Assembly: GCF_001567565.1 (NCBI RefSeq)
Contig: NZ_LSSW01000029.1
Span: forward strand, 744,001-808,000
Length of the DNA: 64,000 nt
Source: Ectopseudomonas composti
GTDB lineage: Bacteria; Pseudomonadota; Gammaproteobacteria; Pseudomonadales; Pseudomonadaceae
Direction of reading: 5' to 3'
Shown one piece after another: positions 35,201-54,531 of this stretch; position 1 is the stretch's first letter, and every line of letters starts with the position of its first letter. Both the position numbers and the translations under genes were made by a program. Below the pieces are notes generated by a model, which saw only the letters and a program-made list of their open reading frames with translations, had not been told where the DNA came from and did no database searches.

Positions 35201-38200
35201 TCGCGGCAGAACAGCGCAGTACGCTCAGGATGCAAGGCGGCCTGCAGCTCGAAGCGGGTCACGAAATCCGCCTCGACATCCAACTCGGCAGCATCGCCAG
35301 CACGCGACAGACGCTGGACCGACGCCAAGGGCAAGTCCAGCAGCGGCCGCTGCAGATCCAGATGCGCCAGGCTGGCCAGCACGCCCAGGTAGTCGTCCAC
35401 CAGGCACTGGATGCGTGCCGGGTCGAACAGCGCGGTGGCGTATTCGACGATCAGTTGGCTGCTGGCCTCATCGCCACGGCCCTGGCTGAACAGGTTGAAG
35501 GTCAGGTCGAACTTGGCGCTGACCGCGCCCTGCGGCAGCGCCAGGGGCGCGACCGTGACGCCAGGCAGGTGCAGGTTGCGCTCGCCGAGGTGATCCACCT
35601 GATAGTTGAACAGGGTCTGGAACAAGGGCGTGCGGTCAAGGCTGCGTTCGACCTGGAGCACCTCGAGCAGGCGCTCGAAGGGCAGTTGCTCGTGGGCCCT
35701 GTCATCGGCCAGGCGCTGGCCAAGGCGCTGCAGGAAATGCTCCAGGCTTTCCCGCTCTTCAAGCTGCACGCGGTAGGCCAGAGTGTTGACGAACAGGCCG
35801 ACCAGCGCCTGGCTGTCCGCCGCTTCGCGCCCGGACACCGGCAGGCCGATGGCGAAATCGCGGCGCCCGGAATGTTTCCACAGCAGCAGTTGCTGCGCGG
35901 CGAAATACAGCACGAAGGGTGTCACCCCAAGCTGCCTGGCGCGGGCCGCGAGTGCCGAGGTCAGCTCGCCCGGCAATGGGAACTGCTCACGGGCGCCGGC
36001 ATAGGCTTGCAGTGCCGGGCGTGGGCTTTCACTGAGGGTCAGCGGCTCATCGCTCAAGCCCTGCAGGCGCTGCTGCCAGTAATCCAGCAGTGCCTGGCCG
36101 GCATCCCCTTCCAGCGTCTGGCGCTGCGCTTCGATCACCTGCAGCAGGCCGGTGGCCGGCGCCGCCTGGCGACCTTCATAGAGGCTGGCCAGATCCTGCA
36201 CCAGCAACCCCATGGACCAGCCGTCCACGGCGATATGGTGAGCATTGAACAGCAGGCGGTAATCATCGTCGCCGCACTGAAACAGGTCGATGGCCACCAG
36301 CGGCCCCTGGGCCAGGTCGAAGACCCGCTGCGCGGCCCGGGCAATCGCCGTCTCGCGCGCCTCAGCCGACGCTGCACGCAGATCGTGCAGGGCGAAGCTG
36401 GTCTCGGGCGCCGCGTCCAGGCGCTGACGCACCTGCCCGTTGTCCTCGAAGAAGCGGCAACGCAGGGCTTCGTGCCGTTCGATCAGGCCCAGGCAGGCGC
36501 TGTGCAGGCGTGGCACGTCCAGCTCGCCGTGCAAGGCCAGCAGTTGCGTGACGTTGTAGGCGGTGGCTTCGGGTTCGAGCTGCTGCATAAACCACAGCCG
36601 CTCCTGGGCATGGGACAGCCGTGCCACGGCGCTGACCGGCGCGGGCGGTGCATCTGCCGCAGCGGTGCAGGGCGCAGCGGCGGGCTCCAGCGCGGCCGCC
36701 AGTTGCCGTGGCGTGGGGTTTTCCAGCAACTGGCGCGGCATCAGGCGCAGATCGGCCTGACGCAGCCGGGCGATCAGTTGCAGGCTGAGAATCGAATCGC
36801 CGCCAGCGGCGAAGAAGTCGTCGTCCAGCCCCAGTTGCGGCTGGCCGAGCAATTCACGGAAGGCCACCAGGATATTGGCCAGGCGCGGCTGCGCGCGGGA
36901 GTCGGCACTCGCCGCCATGGCCGCCAGGGTCGATTGTTCCAGCACGTCGCGCGGTTGCAGTTTGAGCCCCTGACGAGCGGCCAATCCGATTAGTTGCAGG
37001 CTGAGAATCGAGTCGCCACCGAGGGCGAAGAAGTCGTCCTGACGACTGACCGCGGCGCAGCCCAGCACCTGACTCCAGAGCGCAGCCAGCACTTGCTCGC
37101 TGGCACTCTGCGGCGCCTGCCCGCTCTCATCCACGGCCACACTGGTTTGCGGCTCGGGCAAGGCACGGCGATCCAGCTTGCCATTGGCGGTCAGCGGCAA
37201 GGCGTCCAGACTCGACCAATACGCCGGTTGCAGCGCTTCGGGCAGTTGCGCACGGGCTTGCGCCTGGAGGGCGCTCAGCTCGTCCGGGATCAGGCGCGGC
37301 GCGACATAGGCCACCAGTTGCAGACGACCCTGAATCTCGCGCGCCAGCACGGCAGCTTCGCGCACCAGCGACTGTCGGCTTAGCCAGGCGCTGACCTCGC
37401 CGGGTTCGACGCGGAAACCACGAATCTTCACCTGATCGTCCTGGCGCCCGAGAAACGACAAGCGCCCATGGTGATCCAGGCGTACCCGATCCCCGCTGCG
37501 GTAGAAACGCCGACCTGCGTCATCGATAAAGGCAGCGGCCGTGGCTTCGGGTTGGCCGAGATAGCCCTGGGCGACCTGCGGGCCGCCGATCAGCAGCTCG
37601 CCGGCCACGCCGCGCGGCACCGGCTGGCCCGCCGCATCGACGATACGCAGCTCGGCACCGGCCAATGGCTGGCCCAGCGGCAGGTAAGCGCCCTGCCCGG
37701 CCTCCGTCACCTCGCCACAGACCACGCCGACGGTGGTTTCCGACGGGCCATAGTGGTTGAACACGCGCAGCTCCGGCGCCAGTTCGCGGATGCGGGCGAA
37801 CAGCGCCGCATCGAAGCCTTCACCGCCGAGAATCAGCAGTTGCCGAGGCAATACGCGCTGGGCAGCATCCAGCGCCAGCAGGCCGCGCAGGTGCGAGGGG
37901 GCGATCTTCAGGCAGTCGACGGGATGCTGCGCCAGGAAGTCGGCCCAGCCCGGTGGATCGAAGGCCAGCGCGGCCTCCGGCAGGATCAGCGGATCACCTG
38001 AGTGCAAGGCGGCGAATACGCAGGTCAGGCCGAGGTCGGCGGCCACCGTGGCCAGGGTCGCCCAACAGCTGCCGGCACTGGCCTGCAAACGCTGGCTGAC
38101 GGCGGCGGCGTAGTGCGCCAGGTTGGCATGGCTGACCAGCACGCCCTTGGGCTGGCCGGTAGAGCCCGAGGTGTAGATCAGGTAGGCGGCCTGCTCGGGC

Positions 38201-40134
38201 TGGCTAAGGCTGGCCACCGGCTGCTGCGGGGCGGGCGCGGCAAGGTCGGCGGCGCTCAGTTGCAGGCGCGCCACTGCGGCGTTCAGCGCCGGCGCCTCGG
38301 CCAGGGTCAGTAGCAGGCTCGCCGCGCTGCTTGCAAGCAGTTGCTCAAGACGCTGCGCGGGCTGTGCCGGATCGAGAAACAGGCAAGTCGCGCCACGCTG
38401 CCAGCAGGCCAGCATCGCCAGCACCTGCTTGGCGCTGCGCGGCATGCACAGGGCCACCACCTGGCCGGGCTCGACACCCTGCTCGGCCAGGCGCAGCGCC
38501 AGGGCCTGCACGGCATTGCCCAGCTCGCCATAGGCCAGCGTCTGCCGGGCCTCGCACAGGGCGGGCGCTTGTGGCGTACGCGCGGCCCATTGCTGCACCT
38601 GGCGGTCCAGCGGCTCGGGGCTGGCGTTCAGCGCGGGGCCCTGCAGTTCGCTGCGCGGCGAGGCCAGGCGCAGCGCCGACAGACGCCGTTCGGGATTGCT
38701 TGATGCGTCCTGCAGGATGGCCTGCAGATCGTCGAGCAGTTGCTCGATGGTGGCGGCCTCGAACAGCTCGTCGCTGTATTCCAGCTCGCAGCGCAGGCGC
38801 TGGTCGGCGCAACGCAGCAGGCGCAAGGTAAGGTCGAACCGGGCATGGCGCTGCGGCGGGTCGAGCACCTCGACGCTCACGCCTGGCAAGCTCAGGGTGC
38901 GGCTTTCCGGCAGCTCAACCTGCACGAACATGGCCTGGAACAACGGGCTGGAGCGCGGCCGGTCGAGGGCTTCGAGCACCTTTTCGAAAGGCAGGGTCTG
39001 CTGGTCGAAGGCGGCTGCCACACTGTCGCGGGTGCGCAGCAGAGCACTGCGAAAGTCCGGGTCATCCTCCAGGCGTTGACGCAACACCAGAGTGTTGAGC
39101 AGCGGCCCAATCAACGGCGCCAGCTCGGGGCGATCGCGTTGTGCCACCGAGGTGCCCAGGCACAGGTCGCGTTCGCCGCTGTAGCGCGCCAGCAGGCAGG
39201 CGAAGGCCGTCAGGCCGAAGATATACAGGGTCACGCCCTGCTCACGAATCGCCTTATCGACCTGCGCCGACAAGGTAGCCGGCAGCTCACGCACTCGCAC
39301 TGCACCACTGTGGCGGCGCTGGTTGGTCGGCGGCTGCGGGTGGTCGTATGGCAGAGCCAACGGGCCAGGCGCATCGGCCAACTGGTTGCGCCAGTAATCG
39401 AGCTGCTGGCGGCAGGCGTCGCTGGCTAACCATTCGTGCTCCCAGGCTGCGTAGTCGGCGTACTGGATGCTGAGCGATGGCTGCTGAGCGGGTTCGCCCA
39501 GGCTCAGCGCGCGGTAGCCCTCGGCCAGTTCGCGGGTCAGTTGCTGGGCCGACCAAGCGTCGTAGGCAACGTGGTGGATGGTGAAGAACAGCCAGGTGCT
39601 GCCCTGCTCAGCATCGCTGAACGCGCGCCAGCGCCAGGGCACCTCGCGGCTCAGGTCGAAGGGCTCGGCCAGTTGCCGAGCGTACTCGTCGGCGCACCAT
39701 TGCTGCGGGTCAGCGATAGCTTCTGGCGGCAACGGCTCGACCGCTGGTAGGCCCGCCGTCCAGGTCTCGCAATGCGCCTGCAAGCGGCCATGGGCATCGG
39801 CCAGATAGCGGGTGCGCAGGATGGCGTGGCGCTCCACCAGTTGCTGCATGGCCTGCTGCAGGCACGCCAGATCCAGCCGACCATCGAAGCGCAGCACCGA
39901 GCAGAGGTTGTACAGCGCGCGGCTGCTCAGGGCCTCAGCGGAGAGAAAACGCAGTTGCGCATGGGCCAGCGGCACCGCGGCCCCCTCCCCGCCAGTGGCC
40001 GGGACGATAGGCAGGCGCCAGCTATCGATGCCCTTCTCGGCCAGGCGCTGACGGAACAGTTGCTTCTTGTCCGCTGGCAGCGAGGCCAGGCGCTGGGCGA
40101 TCTCGACAAAGGCCTGTTGGTTGGTCGCATTCAT
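31111..40134 (-). CDS. NRPS with two modules, extra C domain and fused Asp beta-hydroxylase
   Basis: 3007 aa, order C-A-T-T-C-A-T-C-hydroxylase. First C: HHVAYDA at 187-193. First A (about 510-1000): code DLTKIGHVG, aspartate. Two T domains in tandem have Ser 1042 and 1114 (both GGDSILSLQL). The second C has HHIAVDG. The second A has code DILQLGVVW, close to glycine. Then T (GGHSL) and a third C with HHIASDG. From about residue 2644 a TauD/SyrP-like Fe(II)/2-oxoglutarate domain follows, with HNE near 2774 and distal His near 2967, then GERRIVV with a 2OG-binding Arg. It starts 2 nt after the previous NRPS. The last C domain should join residues 6 and 7. Confidence 0.93.
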   Translation of the reverse strand: MNATNQQAFVEIAQRLASLPADKKQLFRQRLAEKGIDSWRLPIVPATGGEGAAVPLAHAQLRFLSAEALSSRALYNLCSVLRFDGRLDLACLQQAMQQLVERHAILRTRYLADAHGRLQAHCETWTAGLPAVEPLPPEAIADPQQWCADEYARQLAEPFDLSREVPWRWRAFSDAEQGSTWLFFTIHHVAYDAWSAQQLTRELAEGYRALSLGEPAQQPSLSIQYADYAAWEHEWLASDACRQQLDYWRNQLADAPGPLALPYDHPQPPTNQRRHSGAVRVRELPATLSAQVDKAIREQGVTLYIFGLTAFACLLARYSGERDLCLGTSVAQRDRPELAPLIGPLLNTLVLRQRLEDDPDFRSALLRTRDSVAAAFDQQTLPFEKVLEALDRPRSSPLFQAMFVQVELPESRTLSLPGVSVEVLDPPQRHARFDLTLRLLRCADQRLRCELEYSDELFEAATIEQLLDDLQAILQDASSNPERRLSALRLASPRSELQGPALNASPEPLDRQVQQWAARTPQAPALCEARQTLAYGELGNAVQALALRLAEQGVEPGQVVALCMPRSAKQVLAMLACWQRGATCLFLDPAQPAQRLEQLLASSAASLLLTLAEAPALNAAVARLQLSAADLAAPAPQQPVASLSQPEQAAYLIYTSGSTGQPKGVLVSHANLAHYAAAVSQRLQASAGSCWATLATVAADLGLTCVFAALHSGDPLILPEAALAFDPPGWADFLAQHPVDCLKIAPSHLRGLLALDAAQRVLPRQLLILGGEGFDAALFARIRELAPELRVFNHYGPSETTVGVVCGEVTEAGQGAYLPLGQPLAGAELRIVDAAGQPVPRGVAGELLIGGPQVAQGYLGQPEATAAAFIDDAGRRFYRSGDRVRLDHHGRLSFLGRQDDQVKIRGFRVEPGEVSAWLSRQSLVREAAVLAREIQGRLQLVAYVAPRLIPDELSALQAQARAQLPEALQPAYWSSLDALPLTANGKLDRRALPEPQTSVAVDESGQAPQSASEQVLAALWSQVLGCAAVSRQDDFFALGGDSILSLQLIGLAARQGLKLQPRDVLEQSTLAAMAASADSRAQPRLANILVAFRELLGQPQLGLDDDFFAAGGDSILSLQLIARLRQADLRLMPRQLLENPTPRQLAAALEPAAAPCTAAADAPPAPVSAVARLSHAQERLWFMQQLEPEATAYNVTQLLALHGELDVPRLHSACLGLIERHEALRCRFFEDNGQVRQRLDAAPETSFALHDLRAASAEARETAIARAAQRVFDLAQGPLVAIDLFQCGDDDYRLLFNAHHIAVDGWSMGLLVQDLASLYEGRQAAPATGLLQVIEAQRQTLEGDAGQALLDYWQQRLQGLSDEPLTLSESPRPALQAYAGAREQFPLPGELTSALAARARQLGVTPFVLYFAAQQLLLWKHSGRRDFAIGLPVSGREAADSQALVGLFVNTLAYRVQLEERESLEHFLQRLGQRLADDRAHEQLPFERLLEVLQVERSLDRTPLFQTLFNYQVDHLGERNLHLPGVTVAPLALPQGAVSAKFDLTFNLFSQGRGDEASSQLIVEYATALFDPARIQCLVDDYLGVLASLAHLDLQRPLLDLPLASVQRLSRAGDAAELDVEADFVTRFELQAALHPERTALFCRDRQLNYGQLQTQANQLAHWLLSQGVTAESTVAFCLPRDERLLVCLLGIQKAGAQYLPLDPSHPPARQAAILQRARPHLLLCEREDEHFPATLRCQRWQDLALSAQPAHAPALPRHLQQLAYTLYTSGSTGQPKGVQISRGNFANFLLAMERALPLDGVQRYLALTTVTFDISGLELCLPLVRGGSVVLADDEQRQDPLLLAQLIREREVELIQATPATWAMLLQGDRQVLAGRVALAGGEALAAEMAGELRQVVGCLINVYGPTETSVWSTQTPVTELTQPVVPIGRPLLNTRCHVLDEFLCEVPPGRVGELYIAGDGLARGYAEQPALSAERFIADPFGTGGRLYRTGDLARWQADGQLYYLGRSDDQIKLRGFRIELGEIEAALLAHPDVAQAVVAVQGEHLAAFWVAQAGAEPSADALREHLQERLPVYMLPTHLQALDALPLNSNGKVDRKQLPQMSDVPRTASSAQRPMSASETLLSEIWGQVLQLDAVPLDGHFFQLGGHSLMAAQVRSRLREQGFEVPLRWLFETPLLTELAARLETQAAAIDPAGLHIAQIDQQFDQPLSPAQQRVWLMQQLQPDDSSFNMSNNVRLRGQLDVEALQRALQRVVRRHAILRTTYHQQQGEARQRIHEQSTLTLQQVSVSEAQWTQAAHELATRPFELSSEASLRAVLYRLGEQEHVLQLVLHHIASDGWSGSVLIGELVEGYEAYSQGQAPVEQELEIQYVDYAAWQASPALRARQRQGQQFWQRTLAGIPSQVPLPFDFPRAEADASAGAALDFQLPAATLARLEVLQRDSGVSLFMLLLTVYATVLQRETQGRDLVIGTDVANREHPATEALIGFFVNLLALRIRVQPELSFREQAALVRDVCLDAFAWQDTPFEQVVEGLDLPRVANQHPLLQTLFVLDNTPRQPRRLGDLEVTPLTGEQHHSKFDMALFASADGDALSLRWVYRTSLFRTATIERLRDNFLALLDAALGAPDSPIDALPLPSKGAAAMSTATDNPLQRKMSKLGKMRQSGPAAAATPIETRPLRAGSSFPLLVQLRDRELAPAVWAEANREKVEGWLREHGGILFRGFDLPTPADFEQFCQALCPELYGQYGDLPKKEGGNKIYKSTPYPKDRMILFHNESAHQHRWPRRQWFYCETPAASGGATPIVDSREVYRELPAWLQNKLRRKQLMYVRNFSASLDVSWQHFFQTEERAEAERICREGGIEFEWRGANELHTRQVCPAVILHPLTGDASFFNQIQLYHPAFLDADIREQFLKGRDSVLPRQVFYGDGSELEEAAIEAINAAYERCAVRFDWQRGDVVMLDNMLAAHARDPFEGERRIVVAMGDIYRRDQVAAAPAMAEENALEMTP

Positions 40135-40136
40135 CT

Positions 40137-49663
<9,527 letters not shown>

Positions 49664-49667
<4 letters not shown>

Positions 49668-52600
49668 TGCAGTTGCTCCAGCAGGCCGAGGAATTCGTCA
49701 TCGGAAAGCCCCGAGTCGGCGAAGTCGGCGGCAGTGGCGCGACCGGCTTCGGGATCCAGGCAGTGTTCGAGCAGGGCTTCGATGCGCTGCTGAAATTGCT
49801 GCGCCAGCTCGCGGATCAGGGCCTGCTCATGCACCTGCGGGGCGTAGCGCCATTCGATGTGCAACTGGCCCTGGTCGACCAGGGCGGTGACGTCGAGCAG
49901 ATGGGTACGGCGGGTGTCAGCGGCGCGCATGGCCGGGCACAGCGGCTGCGCCAGGCGCCACAGGCGCGAGCCGCCGAGCCACTGATCGACACGGCCCAGG
50001 TAGTTGAAGGTGAGCAGCGAGGCGGCACCAAGCTGCTGTGGATCGAGGCGCAGCAGGCCGTAGCCGATGCCCTGCTCCGGCACGCGGCGCAATGTCTCCT
50101 TGGCAGCGATGATCGCCTCTTCCGGCTGTTCGGCAGCGGGCACGGCCAAGGGGTAGCGGCTGGTGTGCCAGCCCACCGAACGCGACAGATCCGGGCCCTG
50201 CTCCCAGCCGCTGCGACCGTGGCTTTCCATCTCCAGGGTGACCTGCTCGCGTCCCAGCCATTGACCGATGACAGAGGCCAGGGCGGCGACCAGCAGATCC
50301 TGCACCTGAGTGCTGTAGGCCTCATGGCAATCGCCCAGCAACTGCTCAGTCTTCTCGGCAGACAGACGCGTCTCCAGCGTGCGGCTTTCGCCGTACAGGC
50401 TGACCACGCGGGTCACCTCGCCCTCCTCTGCCAACTGCGCCTGCCAGTATTCGCGCTGAGCCAAAACGGCCGGCTCCTGACGATGGCGCTGCAGAGCCTC
50501 ACTCCAGCGATGGAAGCTGGCGGAAGCGGCTGGCAGCTCGGCCTGCGGATCGAGGTAGAGGCTTTCCAACTCCTCCAACAGCACCTGCCAGGACACGGCA
50601 TCGACCAGCAGATGGTGCGCCGTGCACAGCAAGTGCCCGCTGCCGGTGAAATACACCCAGCGAATCAACGGCGCTCGATCCAGTTGCCAGCCCTGCTGCC
50701 ACTGCTGCAACAGCGCATCGTCCAGTGGTTGTTCGACCACCTGCAGCAGCTTGCCGGCCATCTCTGCCGACCACGGCTGATAGCGTTGTTGCCAATCCTG
50801 TACGCCCCGTTCGAAGACCAGACGCAAGCTGCTGTGACGCTGCAGCAAGGTAGCCAGAGCCTGGGCCAGGCGCGCCGACTCCAGCGGCTGCTGAACGGCC
50901 AGCAGCAGGGACTGGTTCCAGTACTGCGGCGTGTTCTGCTGCTGATCGAAGAACCAGGCCTGGATCGGCGTCAGGGCGAAAGCGCCGCTCGGCTCGGCGC
51001 TATCGACCTTGGTTTGCTCGGCCACACTGGCGAGCTCCACGGCCTGCTCGGCCCAGCCGCTGACCGAAGGGAACTCGAAGATCTGCTTGGGCTTGAGCTG
51101 CAGGCCCTGCTGCTTGGCGCGGGCGATGATCTGCAGGCTGAGGATCGAGTCGCCGCCGACCGCGAAGAAGTTGTCGTCGGCTTGCAGCTCAGGCTTCTCC
51201 AGAATCTCCCGGGCAATCGTCAGCAGGCGCTCGACCCTGGCCCGCTGCGGCGTCTGCGCAACACGCGCCAGCGCACGCACGCTGGGTTCGGCGAACAGTT
51301 GCTTGGGCGTGAGGGTGATCCGCTGCTGGCGTGCGCGGGCGATGATCTGCAGGCCGAGAATCGAGTCGCCGCCATGGGCGAAGAAGTTGTCGTCCGGGCC
51401 GATGCTGGGGTTGCCCAACAGTTCGCGCCAAATCGCCAGCAAAGCGCGTTCGACTTCGTTCAACGGCTGCTCGGCACGCGCTTCGATGCTGCGCGGCGCT
51501 TGCTCGGTCAGCGTCAACAGCGCCAGACGATCGACCTTGCCATTGGCCAGCAGCGGCATGGCCTCCAGGCAGTGCCACTGCGCCGGCTGCATATAGTCCG
51601 GCAGGCGTGCCTGCAGAGCCGCCTGAATGCCAGCCAGTGCGCTCGGCGCGGCGACCAGGAAAGCCACCAGGCGATTGCCCGTCAGCGGCGTCGGTGCGTT
51701 GAGCACGCGCACGTCCTCGACCTGTGGCAGCGCGCGCAATTGCGCCGCCACCTCCGAAGGCTCGACGCGATAGCCGCGAATCTTCACCTGCTCGTCCAGA
51801 CGCCCAAGGAACAGCACTCGACCCAGATGATCGAGGCGCACCCGGTCGCCCGTGCGGTAACCCAGCTTACCGAAGCGCGCCTGATCGACCTCGCTGGCAC
51901 TCAGATAACCACGCGCCACGGTGGCGCCCTCGATATACAGCTCGCCGCTGACGCCAGCCGGCAGCACTGCGCCATCCGGCCCGCGCACGCTGATGCGCAC
52001 GTTGCCCAGGGGACGTCCGAGCGGCGCGTCGCCCTCGCCTTCAACTTCATGGGTCAACACACCCACCGTGGTTTCGCTGGGCCCGTAGTGGTTGACGATA
52101 CGCAGGCTCGGGCTCAGGGCACGCACCCGTGCCAGCAGATCGGCGCCCAAGGCTTCGCCGCCAAGTACCAGACACTGACGCGGCAACAGACGCTGCGGCT
52201 CGCTGGCCACCAGCAGGGCATTGAGGTGCGAGGGTACGATCTTCAGCATGTCCACGGGCTGCTGCCCGAGCAGCGCCGCCAATTCCTCGGCGTCGAAGGC
52301 CAGCGCCTCGTCCAGCAGACGTAAGCGCCGGCCGCAGAGCAGTGCGCCGAACAAGGCGGTGTGGCCCAGATCCGTGGCGCAACTGGCCAGGCTCGTCAGG
52401 CTGGCTTCGTAGCTCAGTTGCAGGCGTTCCAGGCAGGCGCTGACGTAGTGAATGAGGTTGCCCTGGGTCACCTCCACGCCCTTGGGCCGCCCGCTGGAGC
52501 CGGAGGTGTAGACCACGTAGGCCGGCAGATCCGCGGGTAGACCGGCACGCAGCGGTGCATCGCTAAATAGCGGCGCACTCGGCACGACCAGCCACTGTAC

Positions 52601-54466
52601 CGACGTTGGCAACCAGTGCGGGCGCTCCCCCATACCGACACAGACCCTGGGCGTGGCATCCAGGCAGATGCCCTGCAGGCGCGACTCGGGCCACTGCGGG
52701 TCGAGGGCCAGATAGGTGGCGCCGCACTGCCAGGCGGCGAGCATATGCATCACCAGTTCGCGGCTGCGTGGCAGGCACAGGGCAATCCGATCTCCCAGCG
52801 CGCTCAGCGAGCCTTGCAGGCGCTCGCCACGGGCGACCACGGCTCCGGCCAGCTCGGCATAACTCAACAGGCCCTGCCGATCCTCCAGGGCGATGGCCTG
52901 CGGTTTTGCCGAGCAGTGTTTGGTGAAGGCCTGCCAGGCACTCTCCTCCAGCACCGGCAGAACCTCGCCAGACAACTGCGAACGCTGTTCGGGAGCCAGC
53001 CAGTTCAGCTCGGAGAAAGGCACGTCCGGCTGCTCCATGGCCGCCATGACCAGGGCAAGGAACTGCGCCTGGAAACGCTCGACGCTTTCGCGCCGATACA
53101 GCGCCTTGCTGTAGCGCCAGCGCCCGATGAACTCGGGCAGGTCATCGATGATCACCAGGTTCAGTTCGTGAGCCGCGCCACGCTGCTCGCCGATCATGCG
53201 CTCGATGTAGCGCTCGAACGGCACGTCACGTTCCTTGTTCAGCGTGAACATGTGCTGGAACACCGGCGCCCGGCCCATCTGCCGCGGCAGATCCAGATGC
53301 TTGGCCAGCCGCGCGAAGGGATAGTGACGATGGCGCAAGGTCTGCCTGACAGTGGCCGCGACCTGCTTGGCCCACTCAGCACTGGACAGGTCACGACGCA
53401 AACGGCAGCGCACCGGCAAGGGGTTGACCAGATAGCCCGGCAGCTCGGCCTGCTCGCGCTTCAGACGCCAGCCGCTGGGCGTGCCGAGGACGAAATCATC
53501 CTGCCCCGACAGCACGCCGAGAAACTGCTGGAACAACGAGAACCAATAAACGTAGGGCGTCACACCCAGACGCCTGGCCACCGCACGCAGGCGCTCGCTG
53601 TCGTCGGCGCCAAAATGAAACGACAGCTCCCCACCGTCGAAGCCCTGACTGCTGCCATAGGCGAAATCGGTCGGCAGCTCCAGCGTCGGCACATCAGCCA
53701 ACTGCGTTTGCCACCAGGCCAGCTCCTCGGCCTCGATCGCCTCGCTGCGCACGTACAGATCGCAACACCAGTTGCGGTAGGCCTGAGGGTCGACATCGGC
53801 AAGCGCTTGCTCATCGACCTGGGCGAACAGCTCACTGAACAGCACATCGAAGGTGGTCAGGTCGGAGGCGATATGGTGAATACCCAGCAATACCGTGTGC
53901 TCGGTACGTTCACCCAGCTCATTGCTCAACAGCACCAGGCGGCTGACTTCACCAGCGGCCAGGTCGAAAGGCGTATCAGCCAGCTCGATCACGCGGCGCT
54001 GGATACTGGCTGCATCTGCACCCTGCAAGGTTTCGCATTGCAGCGAGGTGGGCTGCGGGCGGCTGTCCCATTGCAGTAACTCGCCATCACGCTCGACATA
54101 GGCGCTACACAGGTGCGGGTAGCGCTGCTGCACCACCTGCCAGGCCCGCTCCAGACGCTGCGGCAGATCGGCCCAGAGGTACTGCGGCCTGACCCGCCCA
54201 GCCAGTGCGATGTTGTAGGCGCAACTGTTCGGCTCCATGCGCTGCAGAAACCACAGAGCCTGCTCGTTATCGCTGAGCGGGCGCGCCGCGAAATAATCCG
54301 CGTGGAGCTCGAGCCACGACAGAATCTCACCGCTGCGTGCCAGCAGCTCCTGTTCCAGATCGGCATTCAAGGCCTGCGGCGTAGCGGCCGCAATCATCAA
54401 ACGGCCTTCACTCGCGGACAGGCGAATACCGCGCAGCCAGCAGTCACGCATCAAGCGATCGAGCAT
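49664..54466 (-). CDS. first NRPS: TubC docking, C, A(Asp), T, T, epimerase
   Basis: 1600 aa. Residues about 1-50 resemble a TubC N-terminal docking domain. C domain with HHIASDL at 197-203. A domain (about 515-985; VVYTSGSSGRPKG, VNHYGPSETT) has code DLTKVGHVG plus Lys, an aspartate match. Two tandem T domains have Ser 1035 and 1107 (both GGDSIL). The epimerisation domain (about 1160-1585) has HHLLVDA, MESHGR, VGWHTSRYP and NYLGR. The ATG at 54466 has AAGGA 6 nt upstream. It would supply a D-configured (beta-hydroxy)aspartate. What its C domain accepts, acyl chain or another protein's product, is not shown by any gene here. Confidence 0.94.
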
Positions 54467-54531
54467 GTGTCGTCCTTCTTCTTGCAGATTCGAGGTCTGC
54501 CGCCTGCGCGGCGGCATCAGGAGTGAGGGCA

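Noticed and set aside
33517..36993. Very long open frame on the plus strand (over 1,100 codons) opposite the third NRPS
   Set aside because: Antisense shadow of a GC-rich coding strand; low-complexity Gln/Arg/Leu composition, no family motifs, and the minus strand carries clear NRPS motifs throughout.
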